Assembly (NCBI GenBank): GCA_003116975.1
Contig: BGKB01000149.1
Span: forward strand, 1-64,000
Direction: 5' to 3'
Length of the DNA: 64,000 bases
Source: Aurantiochytrium sp. KH105
Lineage: Eukaryota > Sar > Bigyra > Thraustochytrida > Thraustochytriidae
Shown here piece after piece: positions 56,447 to 64,000 of this stretch (within the stretch, counting starts at the first letter, position 1; the number at the start of each line of letters is the position of its first letter). Made by a program: the position numbers and the translations under genes. A model generated the notes under the pieces. That model was not told the origin of the DNA. It ran no database searches and saw only the letters and a program-made list of their open reading frames with translations.

Positions 56447-57916
56447 ATGTTGAGGGCGGCGCGGGCGACGCTGCACTGTGCAGGCGTGGCGGCGACGCGG
56501 GGGGCGCGTTTGGGCGAACCTCAGCAGCGACTACTCGCGGCAGAAGCTTCGGCCTCGGGACCTTTCTTGGGAGTGACACGGGCAAAGCTGTCGGCCGCGA
56601 GCGCGACGTCCTCGTGGCGCCGCGGCCTGAGCAGCAGTAGCAGCAGCGCTCGGAGCAGCGACGCTGACGCAGAGAAACTCTTCGCGGAGGCCGCTGACCT
56701 GATGGCTCGCAGCTCGAGACCCCGCGCCGCTGAGAAAAAACTGCGCGAGGCGGCAGAAAAAGGCCTCGTCGAGGCGCAGCGTGCGCTGGGCCAAAAGCTC
56801 CTTGCCGATAGCACTCTCGAAGAGGCCCAGCAAAAGAAGGAGGCCACAGAGTCTGGTGGGAAGAGCGACGTCTTGCAGGAAATGGTCCCAACGCTCGATC
56901 ATCGCGGAATCCCTACGGGCGGCTTGCGCAACGCACAGGAGACCAAGCTCGAAATTGTCCGCATCCGTAATCTCAACCGGAAAAAGAAAAAGGAAGACCA
57001 ATTGTCACCCGCCGAAAAGCGTCGAGAAGGCCTTGGATGGCTCTTTACGGCTGCAGGGGCAGGCAACACCGACGCCATGGTCATTCTCGGCAACGCATGG
57101 TTTCAAGACGAGTCGCATCGCACCACGATGGAGCGCGCAATGGACATCACCTCGCATGATGCTCTCGCTTTTTACAAAGAGGCTGCCGAAGCGGATCCGC
57201 CACATCCGGACGCGCTGTACAATCTTGCCAATCTTTATTATGACGGTATCCCCGAGTTTTTGCAGCCTGATGGCTCTGAAACGCTTCGACTTATGACCAT
57301 TGCCGCCGAAACGTGCAAAGACAAAAGTGCAGAATTCTGGCTCGGCAAGTACTTGATCGAAGGGGACGCTCGTATTGATCCTGCTTTCGAGGGAGGCGAC
57401 ATTGCGTCCGGCTGGGACTTTATTGCGCGCGCCGCAGGGCAGGGACACACCCAAGCGCAGCTTTACGCAGCACAAATGCTAAGCGATGATCCCGACTTGT
57501 ATTCGGCCGCCAAAGGGTACTTGGATGCGGCTGTCGCACAGAATGACGCCGAGGCGCTCTTCTATTGTGGATCGTTGTGTATGCAAGAAGAGGGGAGCTT
57601 GATGGGCAACGAGAGCGTCGACTATCAACGCGCGTTGCGATTCTTTGAGCGCGCCGCTGTCGAAGGTCACGCCGAGGCAGCGCTCAATGCGGGTGCGATG
57701 CATTACAATGGCTTGGGTACCCCGCGCGATCACCTCGAGGCGTATCGGGCGTATGAGCACGCAGCTAGTCTCGGGTCCTTGGATGCCTACAAAAACATTG
57801 CGAGCATGTACTTTCATGGGGAAGGTCCACTGGAAAAGGACGAGGCCGTTGCGCGTGACATTTTGCAGGCTGTGCGCGACATCGAGTCTCCTTTGCGTCC
57901 TGCAGACTCTGGTTAG
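56447..57916 (+). CDS. Sel1-like-repeat protein, probably mitochondrial
   Basis: A 489-residue protein. The N-terminal ~70 residues are Arg/Ala/Ser-rich without acids (MLRAARATLHCAGVAATRGA), typical of an organellar presequence. Sel1-like TPR repeats follow: AAEKGLVEAQRALGQKLL, AGAGNTDAMVILGNAWF, AAEADPPHPDALYNLANLYY, AAGQGHTQAQLYAAQML, AVAQNDAEALFYCGSLC, AAVEGHAEAALNAGAMHYNG, then AASLGSLDAYKNIASMYFHG. A basic linker (NLNRKKKKEDQL) lies at ~185. These repeats form an alpha-solenoid adaptor for assembly or quality control. The partner is unknown. Confidence 0.85.
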   Translation: MLRAARATLHCAGVAATRGARLGEPQQRLLAAEASASGPFLGVTRAKLSAASATSSWRRGLSSSSSSARSSDADAEKLFAEAADLMARSSRPRAAEKKLREAAEKGLVEAQRALGQKLLADSTLEEAQQKKEATESGGKSDVLQEMVPTLDHRGIPTGGLRNAQETKLEIVRIRNLNRKKKKEDQLSPAEKRREGLGWLFTAAGAGNTDAMVILGNAWFQDESHRTTMERAMDITSHDALAFYKEAAEADPPHPDALYNLANLYYDGIPEFLQPDGSETLRLMTIAAETCKDKSAEFWLGKYLIEGDARIDPAFEGGDIASGWDFIARAAGQGHTQAQLYAAQMLSDDPDLYSAAKGYLDAAVAQNDAEALFYCGSLCMQEEGSLMGNESVDYQRALRFFERAAVEGHAEAALNAGAMHYNGLGTPRDHLEAYRAYEHAASLGSLDAYKNIASMYFHGEGPLEKDEAVARDILQAVRDIESPLRPADSG

Positions 57917-59182
57917 CTCGTTTGATCGTATAATCAAGGAATTCACTCGCTTGACCGACTGTCTTCAAGCGCCCACATTTTGTCTTGCGATCGAACTCAT
58001 CGAAGTTCGGTGGCGAAGCTGAAGCGGAGTGCAGGCATTCTGCGTGTTTCCGAACCACGCACTTATCGCGCCTGCAATTCCACGCACAAAGACCGTACCC
58101 GTCCTCGCTAGTTTCGCATGCTCCTCTATCGCCAAACTTCCTGCACAGGCGCCAAAGGTCCTTCTCGCTGCTGCTGCCTGTAGGCACCGCTGTTAGCGCT
58201 GTCGTCGGCGCCACAGTTCCAAGGGTAGTGGGCTCTGGCGTTAGTGCTACAGTTTGGGGTGTGGATAGCGTTGTGGGCCCGGTTGTAGGATAGGGTGTGG
58301 CTTTTGCCGTTGGCTCAGGTGTAGCGGTGGGCTTCGGCGGTGCGTCCGTGTAAAAGGTTAGGACTTGTGCAATGTTATTCTCTGTTAGACCGTTGTTATT
58401 GCCCATAATCCCACCCGGTAGGTCGATGATATCGATCGTTCTCTCACCATTCTTGCTGAACGACTTTGGGCTGTAATGCATCGCACTGTAGATGTCATAT
58501 CCAAAACCAAGGGAGTCAATGGAAGAGCGCTCTTAAAATTCGCCCTCTTTCCCCTCTTTATTGTTATCCCACAGGATAACAACGTGGTCATCTCGATCAG
58601 GGCGACTCTGTTCGTGCCACACGCCTAGTGCACGCATGACCTCGTGCTCGAAACCTCGGCGACCAGCGCACCCTTGACCAAGGTGCGCGATGCATTCCCC
58701 GCCATTGTGTCCAAGACAAGAGAAACAGCCGCCTTGGTACCGTGCAACGTGGATGAAAGCTTTGTCGCCTCCAACTTGTCGTGGACGAAACACAATCACA
58801 CCCTTGAAGGTGTCATTCAGGCTGGCAAAGAGGGTACTGATTCTGTCCTGGTCTCCTTCGGAGAATTCGTTCGCATTGATCTGGAATGGGACGATACCGC
58901 CGATCCACTTCACAAATTTCTATATTCTTTCCAGCCCGTTTGTACCCACCACCTGGCGTGCAGGTGCAGTGGGGATTAGTATGTCCTTTGACGCTTCGGC
59001 GACTTCCTTTCCGTAGGAGGCCGCCACGAGGTCATAGTCTGCGATAGTATCCCCTTCAACAAAGGTGTCGGTGTCGGCTTTGCAGAAGTAATAGCAGTAG
59101 CAATAGCAGTAGTAGTGTTGGTGCTAATGGTGGTGGCAGCAGATGCCGCTGAAACAAGGATCAACGAGAGCGCGAGCTTCAT
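57917..59182 (-). pseudogene. Decayed astacin-family (M12A) metalloprotease
   Basis: A secreted-protease remnant. A signal peptide MKLALSLILVSAASAA starts at 59182. A frame change within the TAC/TGC-like repeat at about 59085-59115 is needed to enter the propeptide-like frame (DTIADYDLVAASYGKEV). An in-frame TAG sits at 58920-58922, before WIGGIVPFQI. The astacin core follows, but the zinc motif reads HEVMRALGVWHEQSRPDRDD: the second zinc His (HExxH) is Arg, codon CGT at 58632-58634. An in-frame TAA at 58533-58535 falls where relatives continue. After it GFGYDIYSAMHYSPKSFSKN gives the Met-turn and Tyr in the same frame. A Thr/Pro-rich linker and a Cys-rich tail end near the Sel1 gene. Ends are approximate. 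Multiple independent lesions make a working protease unlikely. Confidence 0.8.
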
Positions 59183-59699
59183 TGTGCTAGATTGAAAAAG
59201 ATATGTTTCACTACTCATGGTATGGAGCTTGTGACTGTGATTGTGTTCTGCCCGGCCCCAGAAGAAGCGTTTACTGAGACCGACCGCGAAAGCGTTTTGC
59301 ATCAAGGATCAGAAATTAAGATCAAAGAGGGTGTAGGTGTGTGTGGTTAGGGTTGTTTCGTCAGCCATAGGTAGTATGTCATCGCGACGAGTGTTATATA
59401 AGGGCCGTGGCGTCTCCTCTATCCTATTAGGTAAGCAAGGGGGGGCTGTTGCAACTTCGTCGTATACCGAATGCCGACGCAAAGTAGAGACAAGGGCACG
59501 AACGCCGACCGCTCCACCTTGTTAGGACTCAGCAACAACAAATTATTATCATCATGTCTTGTCGATTCGGCCCGTGATTTGTCTTACAGACACTACTCCT
59601 TTTGGTGGTTGGCCTCGTAAAGTGTCACGATCGACGGCAACAGTGCGGTGCAAGGTCGGGAGTACCTTGCCTCGCATTGACTATGGCAAACTCAACTGA
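59183..59699. other. Intergenic; no gene recognised
   Basis: Spacer between the astacin remnant (its 5' flank) and the 3' end of the nuclease-kinase gene. No coding or RNA feature is supported. Confidence 0.45.
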
Positions 59700-61715
59700 T
59701 CAAACGATACTTCTCAGTTGCGGAACCAATGTCTCTCTCACGATCTTGAGCTCATCAGATGCCTCGCCCGGGCTCAACAGCTTGCGTGCGCGCCCTAGGT
59801 CAATGAGCTTGACATCCCCGGAACTATTGATAACGATGTTACGTAGCGCCACGTCTCCGTGCAAATACCCGGCCGTGTGGAGTGCACTCAGCGCTCCCTC
59901 AATCTTGTTGGTGAGGGTGGCAAGGCCTCCGGAGAGTGAGATGCGCTCTGCCACTTTCGATCCACCAGCGCTCAAGGCCACACCTTCCTGTGTCGTAAGC
60001 ACGCCCCGGAGTGCAAAGAACGCGTCCTGCCCATGTAGAACGAGTTTTGGCAGAACGCCACCCTGGAGGTGCTTGAGCTCTCCGTAAACCTGCGCTTCGT
60101 GCAGCAGTTCGCGGTTCGCGGACTTGGCATAAAGAGACACCGTCTTTAAAAAGCACCGGTGACCCTCAACATCAACGTTGCCCATACCAAGCCCGACGCT
60201 GCACAGCACGTCCGTGCCTTCGTGCTTTATCCAGTACCGCTCCCCCAGGTCGAGCTCGATGACGCGCGAGCCGTCGTCGGCAACGAGATTGAGTCTCTGC
60301 CCGAAAAGAGCCTGCACGTCTTGCGTGTACATGTCCTGTATGTCGGGCGTATCATCTGGGTCGTCGTTTCTCCCATCGCTGTCCTGCTGAGGCGTGTCAT
60401 CGAATCGCGTGTCTTCGTCAGCACCCTGTACGTTTGGGCAATCGAACCAGTTCCAGAATGGCTTCCGCGGCTGGCCACGCTCATGCTCACTGAGGGCGTG
60501 CGCATAGAAGAGCAGAGTCGCGTGGCCAAGAGCCATGCCGTTTGGGTTGCGGTGAGTGTCGTCTTGCTCTGGGTAGAAGGCATCCGTGACGTAGACGGCG
60601 CGTGGACGATTGCCGAGGCGAACAAAGAAGGTCCTGTAGCTGTTGGTCAGCATTCCGAACTTGCACCCAGACATGACCATGTACATGACGAGCTGTCCCA
60701 AAGGGTCTGCGACCGTCAGCCGCCAGCTTGTCACATTCAGACGGGGCTCGGTGTGATCGCCGTTTTCATCGAGTCGGATAACAGTCCTATGGGAGCCCGA
60801 GGGCAAGCACCGGTTGTACTCATTCACGATCGAGATCCAGGGCATAGTCCCCGTCCGCTTGCACTCAACGCATGCTACAAGAGAGCCGTCGTCTACGGAA
60901 TAAGTCTCACCGTCCATGAAACGGTCCCCAAGGCCAAAACCAAGGCGCACTTCTCGCTTCATCTGATACATGCACCCTAGAGTCACGGAACCACGCGAAA
61001 GATCTTCGATGACGGGGTGGAGGCCGTGGGCGAGTACCTTGTGGTGGTACCTCAATGCCCAGGACTGCACCGGCGTCTCGCGCTCCGAAGCGGACCCCGG
61101 GGCAAAGTTCATGGCGAGAAACCGGGACATAAGATTCGGATTCCCAAATTCCTTAGAGAGCAGCGTGGACTTGAAGATATCGAGCGCCTTGTGCGTGTCA
61201 TCGCCAAAGTAGGTCCAGGGTTCGATGAATCTGGGCTGGAAGATCCAGGGGACGCTGCCCGGGGATCTAGTCGCTCGAGACGATCTCACCGCTAAAGACC
61301 TGGGGTGGGGCGGCACGGCTTCGGCTTCGGTTCTGCTGGAAACCATCGCGGCATTCGCGCTCCTTCGAAGTTCGCTCGTTCGTTCCCGCGCGGCGACAGG
61401 GGGAGCGACGTACGCCACGTCGCTGTCGAACCACTTGTAAATCGTGCGGTTGTCGCCCTGCTGTACGACAGCGAGACGTCTTTCCTCTTTGCGGCCGAGG
61501 TCCACACCGAGCGTGTCCACACGCTTGAAGATTGCATCAACTTGAGCGGCGCTGAGTCGCTCGATCCATGGAAGAGTGACCTTGGCTGCCAGCTTCGCTT
61601 CGTCCCACTCCTCCACGCCTGCGAGCTCCTCGTCCGGTACAGGCACCAGACAAGGCGCACCGACGCCATCCTGGGGTCGGACGCCAGTGTTACGAGCGCG
61701 CGCGTCCTCCGCCAT
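59700..61715 (-). CDS. REase-like nuclease plus protein-kinase fusion (Crinkler-related type)
   Basis: A 671-residue protein. Residues ~165-375 fit a PD-(D/E)xK nuclease-like domain: a helical lead-in (FGNPNLMSRFLAMNFAPG), LGDRFMDGE with candidate acids at 264/268, the strand LVACVECKRTG with Glu284-x-Lys286, then QLVMYMVMSGCKFGMLTNSY, a helix-strand often conserved in this superfamily. An acidic linker (about 432-465) follows. Residues ~485-671 form a divergent protein kinase: FLKTVSL (Lys524), ELLHEAQVY (Glu540), YLHGDVALRNIVI (HGD with Asp621, Asn626) and LIDLGRA (DLG instead of DFG, Asp639). REase-kinase pairing is known from Crinkler-related effectors and conflict proteins of eukaryotes. 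No signal peptide and no typical N-terminal ubiquitin-like header is seen. Role inferred, untested. Confidence 0.75.
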   Translation of the reverse strand: MAEDARARNTGVRPQDGVGAPCLVPVPDEELAGVEEWDEAKLAAKVTLPWIERLSAAQVDAIFKRVDTLGVDLGRKEERRLAVVQQGDNRTIYKWFDSDVAYVAPPVAARERTSELRRSANAAMVSSRTEAEAVPPHPRSLAVRSSRATRSPGSVPWIFQPRFIEPWTYFGDDTHKALDIFKSTLLSKEFGNPNLMSRFLAMNFAPGSASERETPVQSWALRYHHKVLAHGLHPVIEDLSRGSVTLGCMYQMKREVRLGFGLGDRFMDGETYSVDDGSLVACVECKRTGTMPWISIVNEYNRCLPSGSHRTVIRLDENGDHTEPRLNVTSWRLTVADPLGQLVMYMVMSGCKFGMLTNSYRTFFVRLGNRPRAVYVTDAFYPEQDDTHRNPNGMALGHATLLFYAHALSEHERGQPRKPFWNWFDCPNVQGADEDTRFDDTPQQDSDGRNDDPDDTPDIQDMYTQDVQALFGQRLNLVADDGSRVIELDLGERYWIKHEGTDVLCSVGLGMGNVDVEGHRCFLKTVSLYAKSANRELLHEAQVYGELKHLQGGVLPKLVLHGQDAFFALRGVLTTQEGVALSAGGSKVAERISLSGGLATLTNKIEGALSALHTAGYLHGDVALRNIVINSSGDVKLIDLGRARKLLSPGEASDELKIVRETLVPQLRSIV

Positions 61716-62015
61716 AGCTAAATGGCTTCTTGTTTCTGAAGGTGCCCCATGACAAGGCGACTTATTTTACATAAAAAAAAGAAAGGAAAGAGAATGAGAA
61801 GACGCTAGTGAGGTTTCTCCACTCATGAAACTCATATGGGTCACTGATCAAATCAGGTCCAAACAAACTCCGTCTCTTGACGAAAAAAATGAAGGCGTCT
61901 GGCCAAGTGCAATTGATCGAAACATATCTACCCAGCTTTGTCACGAAACGAACGTTCTGGAATAAAAATAAGCATGTCGACTCAATTTCTCTCTCTCTGC
62001 ATCAGGAAAAAGCTC
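61716..62015. other. Intergenic; no gene recognised
   Basis: AT-richer spacer, 5' of the nuclease-kinase gene and 3' of the oxygenase gene. Nothing further is supported. Confidence 0.45.
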
Positions 62016-62906
62016 CTATTTTCGCGCGCGTGGTGCACGCTTTAGCTTCGCCTTGTACGCCTCTAATTTGCTACGAAAAGCAGGATCGATGGCGGTTTGC
62101 GGTGCCTTGGAGCCTAAGGAGGTGTCCGCGGTTGACGCTTTCGCATTCGCTGTAAGACGCTTTGTGTTCACGTGCACGTCTGGAAAATTATAAAAGACGC
62201 ATGTATAGCGGTCTCCCGTAAAAGGTGCGGTAAAGTGAGTCTCTTGTGCTCCGAAGAAAGAAAGCCAGCGTCTTCGAATGGAGTGCTTAACGAAGCCGCG
62301 ACCAGCTTGTGCCTCTGCGACGGGGTCATTACCCGGAGCCTTGGCGGAGCGGGGCCCGACCATGAGCTCGCCGCCCTGGTAGTCGCCAAAGCCAATAATG
62401 TACGACATGCCGTGGTTTCCTCGATCCCTGTGCGGCTTGCAGCGAAGGTTCTTGTTGATGGTGATATTGGTGAACTGGTGGTCAGGGTCGCGCTTCTTCA
62501 TTAGTTCGCAGAGCAGACGAAAGAGTTCGGGGTTCTGCTCCGTCCAGTAGCTCGGACGGCGCTCCGGGTCCTTCATGTTCGGTCCGAGGATGAAGGACAT
62601 GCAGTATGGCTTTCCCTTGGCGCACTTGGGCGCGTCGCCGGGGATGACGTTCTTGCGGGACGTGTTGACGACCTCCGTCCACGCGACCTTTTCCAGCGCC
62701 GCCAGCACCGCGTCGTGGTCCTTCTGCGGGACCACCTCCGGCCCCGCCTCGCGGCGTGCCCTTTTCCCGCCGCCCCCGCGTCGTGGTCCCTCGCGCACCG
62801 CGGCGCCTCCACCAGCAGCGCCAGCGGCCCCGTCCTTGGCGCCGCCGCCTTCCGTCCGGGGTCTCTTCGTCGACTTCTTCTTCCTCGTCGCGCCCTCGCG
62901 CGCCAT
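62016..62906 (-). CDS. 2OG-Fe(II) oxygenase-like protein
   Basis: A 296-residue protein from the Met at 62906; sequence further upstream is repeat-derived. Residues 1-55 are basic and Gly/Arg-rich with NLS-like KKKSTKRPR and GGGGKRARR. The catalytic region (about 140-245) shows TNITINKNLRCKPHRDRGN (Fe ligands His159 and Asp161), MSYIIGFGDYQGGEL (jelly-roll strand turn), and ETHFTAPFTGDRYTCVFYNF (distal Fe ligand His224, 2OG-binding Arg233). The HxD...H...R spacing fits the double-stranded beta-helix dioxygenases. A nuclear location is suggested by the basic leader. The substrate (nucleic acid or protein) cannot be told. Confidence 0.8.
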   Translation of the reverse strand: MAREGATRKKKSTKRPRTEGGGAKDGAAGAAGGGAAVREGPRRGGGGKRARREAGPEVVPQKDHDAVLAALEKVAWTEVVNTSRKNVIPGDAPKCAKGKPYCMSFILGPNMKDPERRPSYWTEQNPELFRLLCELMKKRDPDHQFTNITINKNLRCKPHRDRGNHGMSYIIGFGDYQGGELMVGPRSAKAPGNDPVAEAQAGRGFVKHSIRRRWLSFFGAQETHFTAPFTGDRYTCVFYNFPDVHVNTKRLTANAKASTADTSLGSKAPQTAIDPAFRSKLEAYKAKLKRAPRARK

Positions 62907-63475
62907 CCTTCCGCCGCCGCCGCTGCCTGCCTGCCTGCCTGCCTGCCTCCGCGCCCGGCGTGCCGAGCAGGCCTTTCTCGCCGCCGGAGCCGCTCTGCTC
63001 GTCGCTCTCCGCGTGCACCGCCAGCGCCGTGGCCCTGCTCGTGAGAGCGGCCGGGGCCCCCGATTGCGCGCGTTGCGCAGGCCCCCGAATCTGCTTCCTG
63101 GGCCGCTTCCCTTAGCGTGCTTCGCAGAGCCAGATAGATAGATACGTATACTAGATAGATACCAGACGACAGACAGGCAACCCGAACCTCCGCGCCCGAC
63201 CCGCACGCGCAGAGCCGAGCCGAGCCCCGCGCAGCGCAGCGCAGCCGAGCCGAGCCGAGCCGAGCCGAGCCGAGCCGAGCCGAGCCGAGCCGAGCCCGCG
63301 CAGCCCGCGCAGGCCCCCGCGCAGGCGGGAGGGAGCGGAAGGAGAAGCACGCCGCGCGCGCGGACTCGAAACCGAGGCGCGTCCCGGCGCAACAGCTGCA
63401 GGCAGGCAGCTGCAGCTGTTTGCTGCGCGCACGGGGAGCAGGAGCAGCAGGAGGAAAAGGAGCAAGGGGCGCAAG
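62907..63475. other. Divergent intergenic region with GC-rich repeats
   Basis: Lies between the oxygenase (minus) and the CBS gene (plus), probably with both promoters. Has (GCCT)n at about 62926-62948, (GATA)-type words near 63130 and the CCGAG repeat. No gene is supported. Confidence 0.5.
63244..63295. repeat. (CCGAG)n tandem repeat
   Basis: About ten perfect pentanucleotide units. Open frames through it give Ala/Arg/Leu/Gly/Ser repeats and are not genes. Confidence 0.92.
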
Positions 63476-64000
63476 ATGGACCTCTTTTCGACGAAAAAGG
63501 TGGGGGACTTCCCTTTCGCGTCCAAGGCGATCGTGGAGGTGAAGAAGACGGATACGGTCGATGCCGCCTTCCGGCAACTCGTGCAACACAAGATCCTGTC
63601 GGCGCCCGTATACGACGATGAAGCTGGAAAGTACCTTGGGTTCTTTGACATCACCGACGCTCTTGCGCTCATCTACAGCGTAGATTTGCTCATCTCCGCC
63701 ATCCCGGACTCCATGCTGAAAAAGTCCACTGCGCTGCGACTCGCGACATCGGGAAGCACGAGTCCGGACTGCACCGAGTTGCTCGTGGGCAGCATTTTTG
63801 ACAGCGAAGAAGAAGACCAGGATCGCGTCGATGCTGGAGCCGCCTGGCACCCCGTTACCGAGGATGCGGAAATGAAAGAGGTCATGACCCTCCTCGCGAC
63901 CTCGACGCGCCGCGTCCCCGTTATTGGCGAGGACGGTCGCATTACCAAGATCATCTCCCAGTCACACGTTACCCATGTGCTCAACGAGCTGCTCAAAGAG
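63476..64000 (+). CDS. CBS-domain protein, truncated by the window end
   Basis: An open frame of 175 codons from the ATG at 63476 that continues past the window edge. The start MDLFSTKKVGDFPFASKAIV leads into a first CBS motif: TVDAAFRQLVQHKILSAPVY then GKYLGFFDITDALALIY. A second follows: MKEVMTLLATSTRRVPVIG then GRITKIISQSHVTHVL. Paired CBS motifs form a Bateman module that binds adenosine nucleotides, as in AMPK gamma subunits and many regulators. The full length and any further domains cannot be seen. Confidence 0.88.
   Translation, partial: MDLFSTKKVGDFPFASKAIVEVKKTDTVDAAFRQLVQHKILSAPVYDDEAGKYLGFFDITDALALIYSVDLLISAIPDSMLKKSTALRLATSGSTSPDCTELLVGSIFDSEEEDQDRVDAGAAWHPVTEDAEMKEVMTLLATSTRRVPVIGEDGRITKIISQSHVTHVLNELLKE

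Noticed and set aside
58533..58535. The in-frame TAA of the astacin copy as programmed readthrough or a reassigned codon
   Set aside because: Other genes here use TAA, TAG and TGA as ordinary stops, and the same copy has a second stop, a frame change and a lost zinc ligand.

Overview
The window looks like nuclear DNA of a GC-rich, gene-dense unicellular eukaryote. Evidence: a eukaryotic cytosolic ribosomal protein (eL34), eukaryotic initiator tRNA-Met genes, spliceosomal GT-AG introns, and PHD/PWWP, F-box, SH3, cytochrome b561, ADCK and Roco proteins. I infer a stramenopile protist, most likely a labyrinthulomycete (thraustochytrid-like), from the mix of families and low intron content; this is not proven by the sequence. 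Almost every gene is a single uninterrupted open frame.

Layout. 0.4-1.7 kb: class V aminotransferase (-). 2.2-3.7 kb: four initiator tRNA-Met genes (-), two with introns. 3.8-9.6 kb: DUF268 protein (+), a BAR-like/SH3 protein (-), a coiled-coil protein (-) and a J-like HPD protein (+). 10.6-14.8 kb: a 1,390-residue protein made of two short-motif repeat arrays, the second rich in DPF and LLDF motifs. 15.3-18.4 kb: polyQ coiled-coil protein (+) and ADCK1-type kinase (-). 19.5-26.0 kb: a 16-exon LRR-Roc-COR-TIR gene (+). 27-39.4 kb: eL34, a cyclic-nucleotide-binding channel, an M14 carboxypeptidase, a PA-domain lumenal protein, a TrmA/TRM2-like tRNA m5U methyltransferase and an acidic protein. 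39.4-42.9 kb: no confident gene. 42.9-55.3 kb: F-box/LRR protein, coiled-coil/LRR protein, a myristoylatable dual-specificity phosphatase, a PWWP-PHD-PHD chromatin protein, a small basic protein and a cytochrome b561. 56.4-64 kb: Sel1-repeat protein, an astacin pseudogene, a Crinkler-like nuclease-kinase fusion, a 2OG-Fe(II) oxygenase and the start of a CBS-domain protein that runs off the end.

The most notable locus is 19515..25990. It is a Roco GTPase with an N-terminal leucine-rich array and a C-terminal TIR domain, an architecture resembling an immune receptor. Twelve of its fourteen LRRs are each one 84-nt exon of identical phase (2-2), in a ~266-bp exon+intron unit repeated in tandem with introns nearly as conserved as exons. 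Joining the 16 exons gives an exact 1,337-codon frame plus stop. Copy-number change or exon skipping could therefore vary receptor length without frameshift. Most of the variation between units falls at a few positions expected on the concave face of the solenoid. The same window holds a REase-like/kinase fusion of the type seen in Crinkler-related conflict proteins.

Other points to revisit: introns in initiator tRNA genes, the DPF/LLDF repeat protein, a hydrophobic insertion inside the ADCK kinase fold, a non-canonical channel filter, and an astacin copy with a lost zinc ligand and two in-frame stops.
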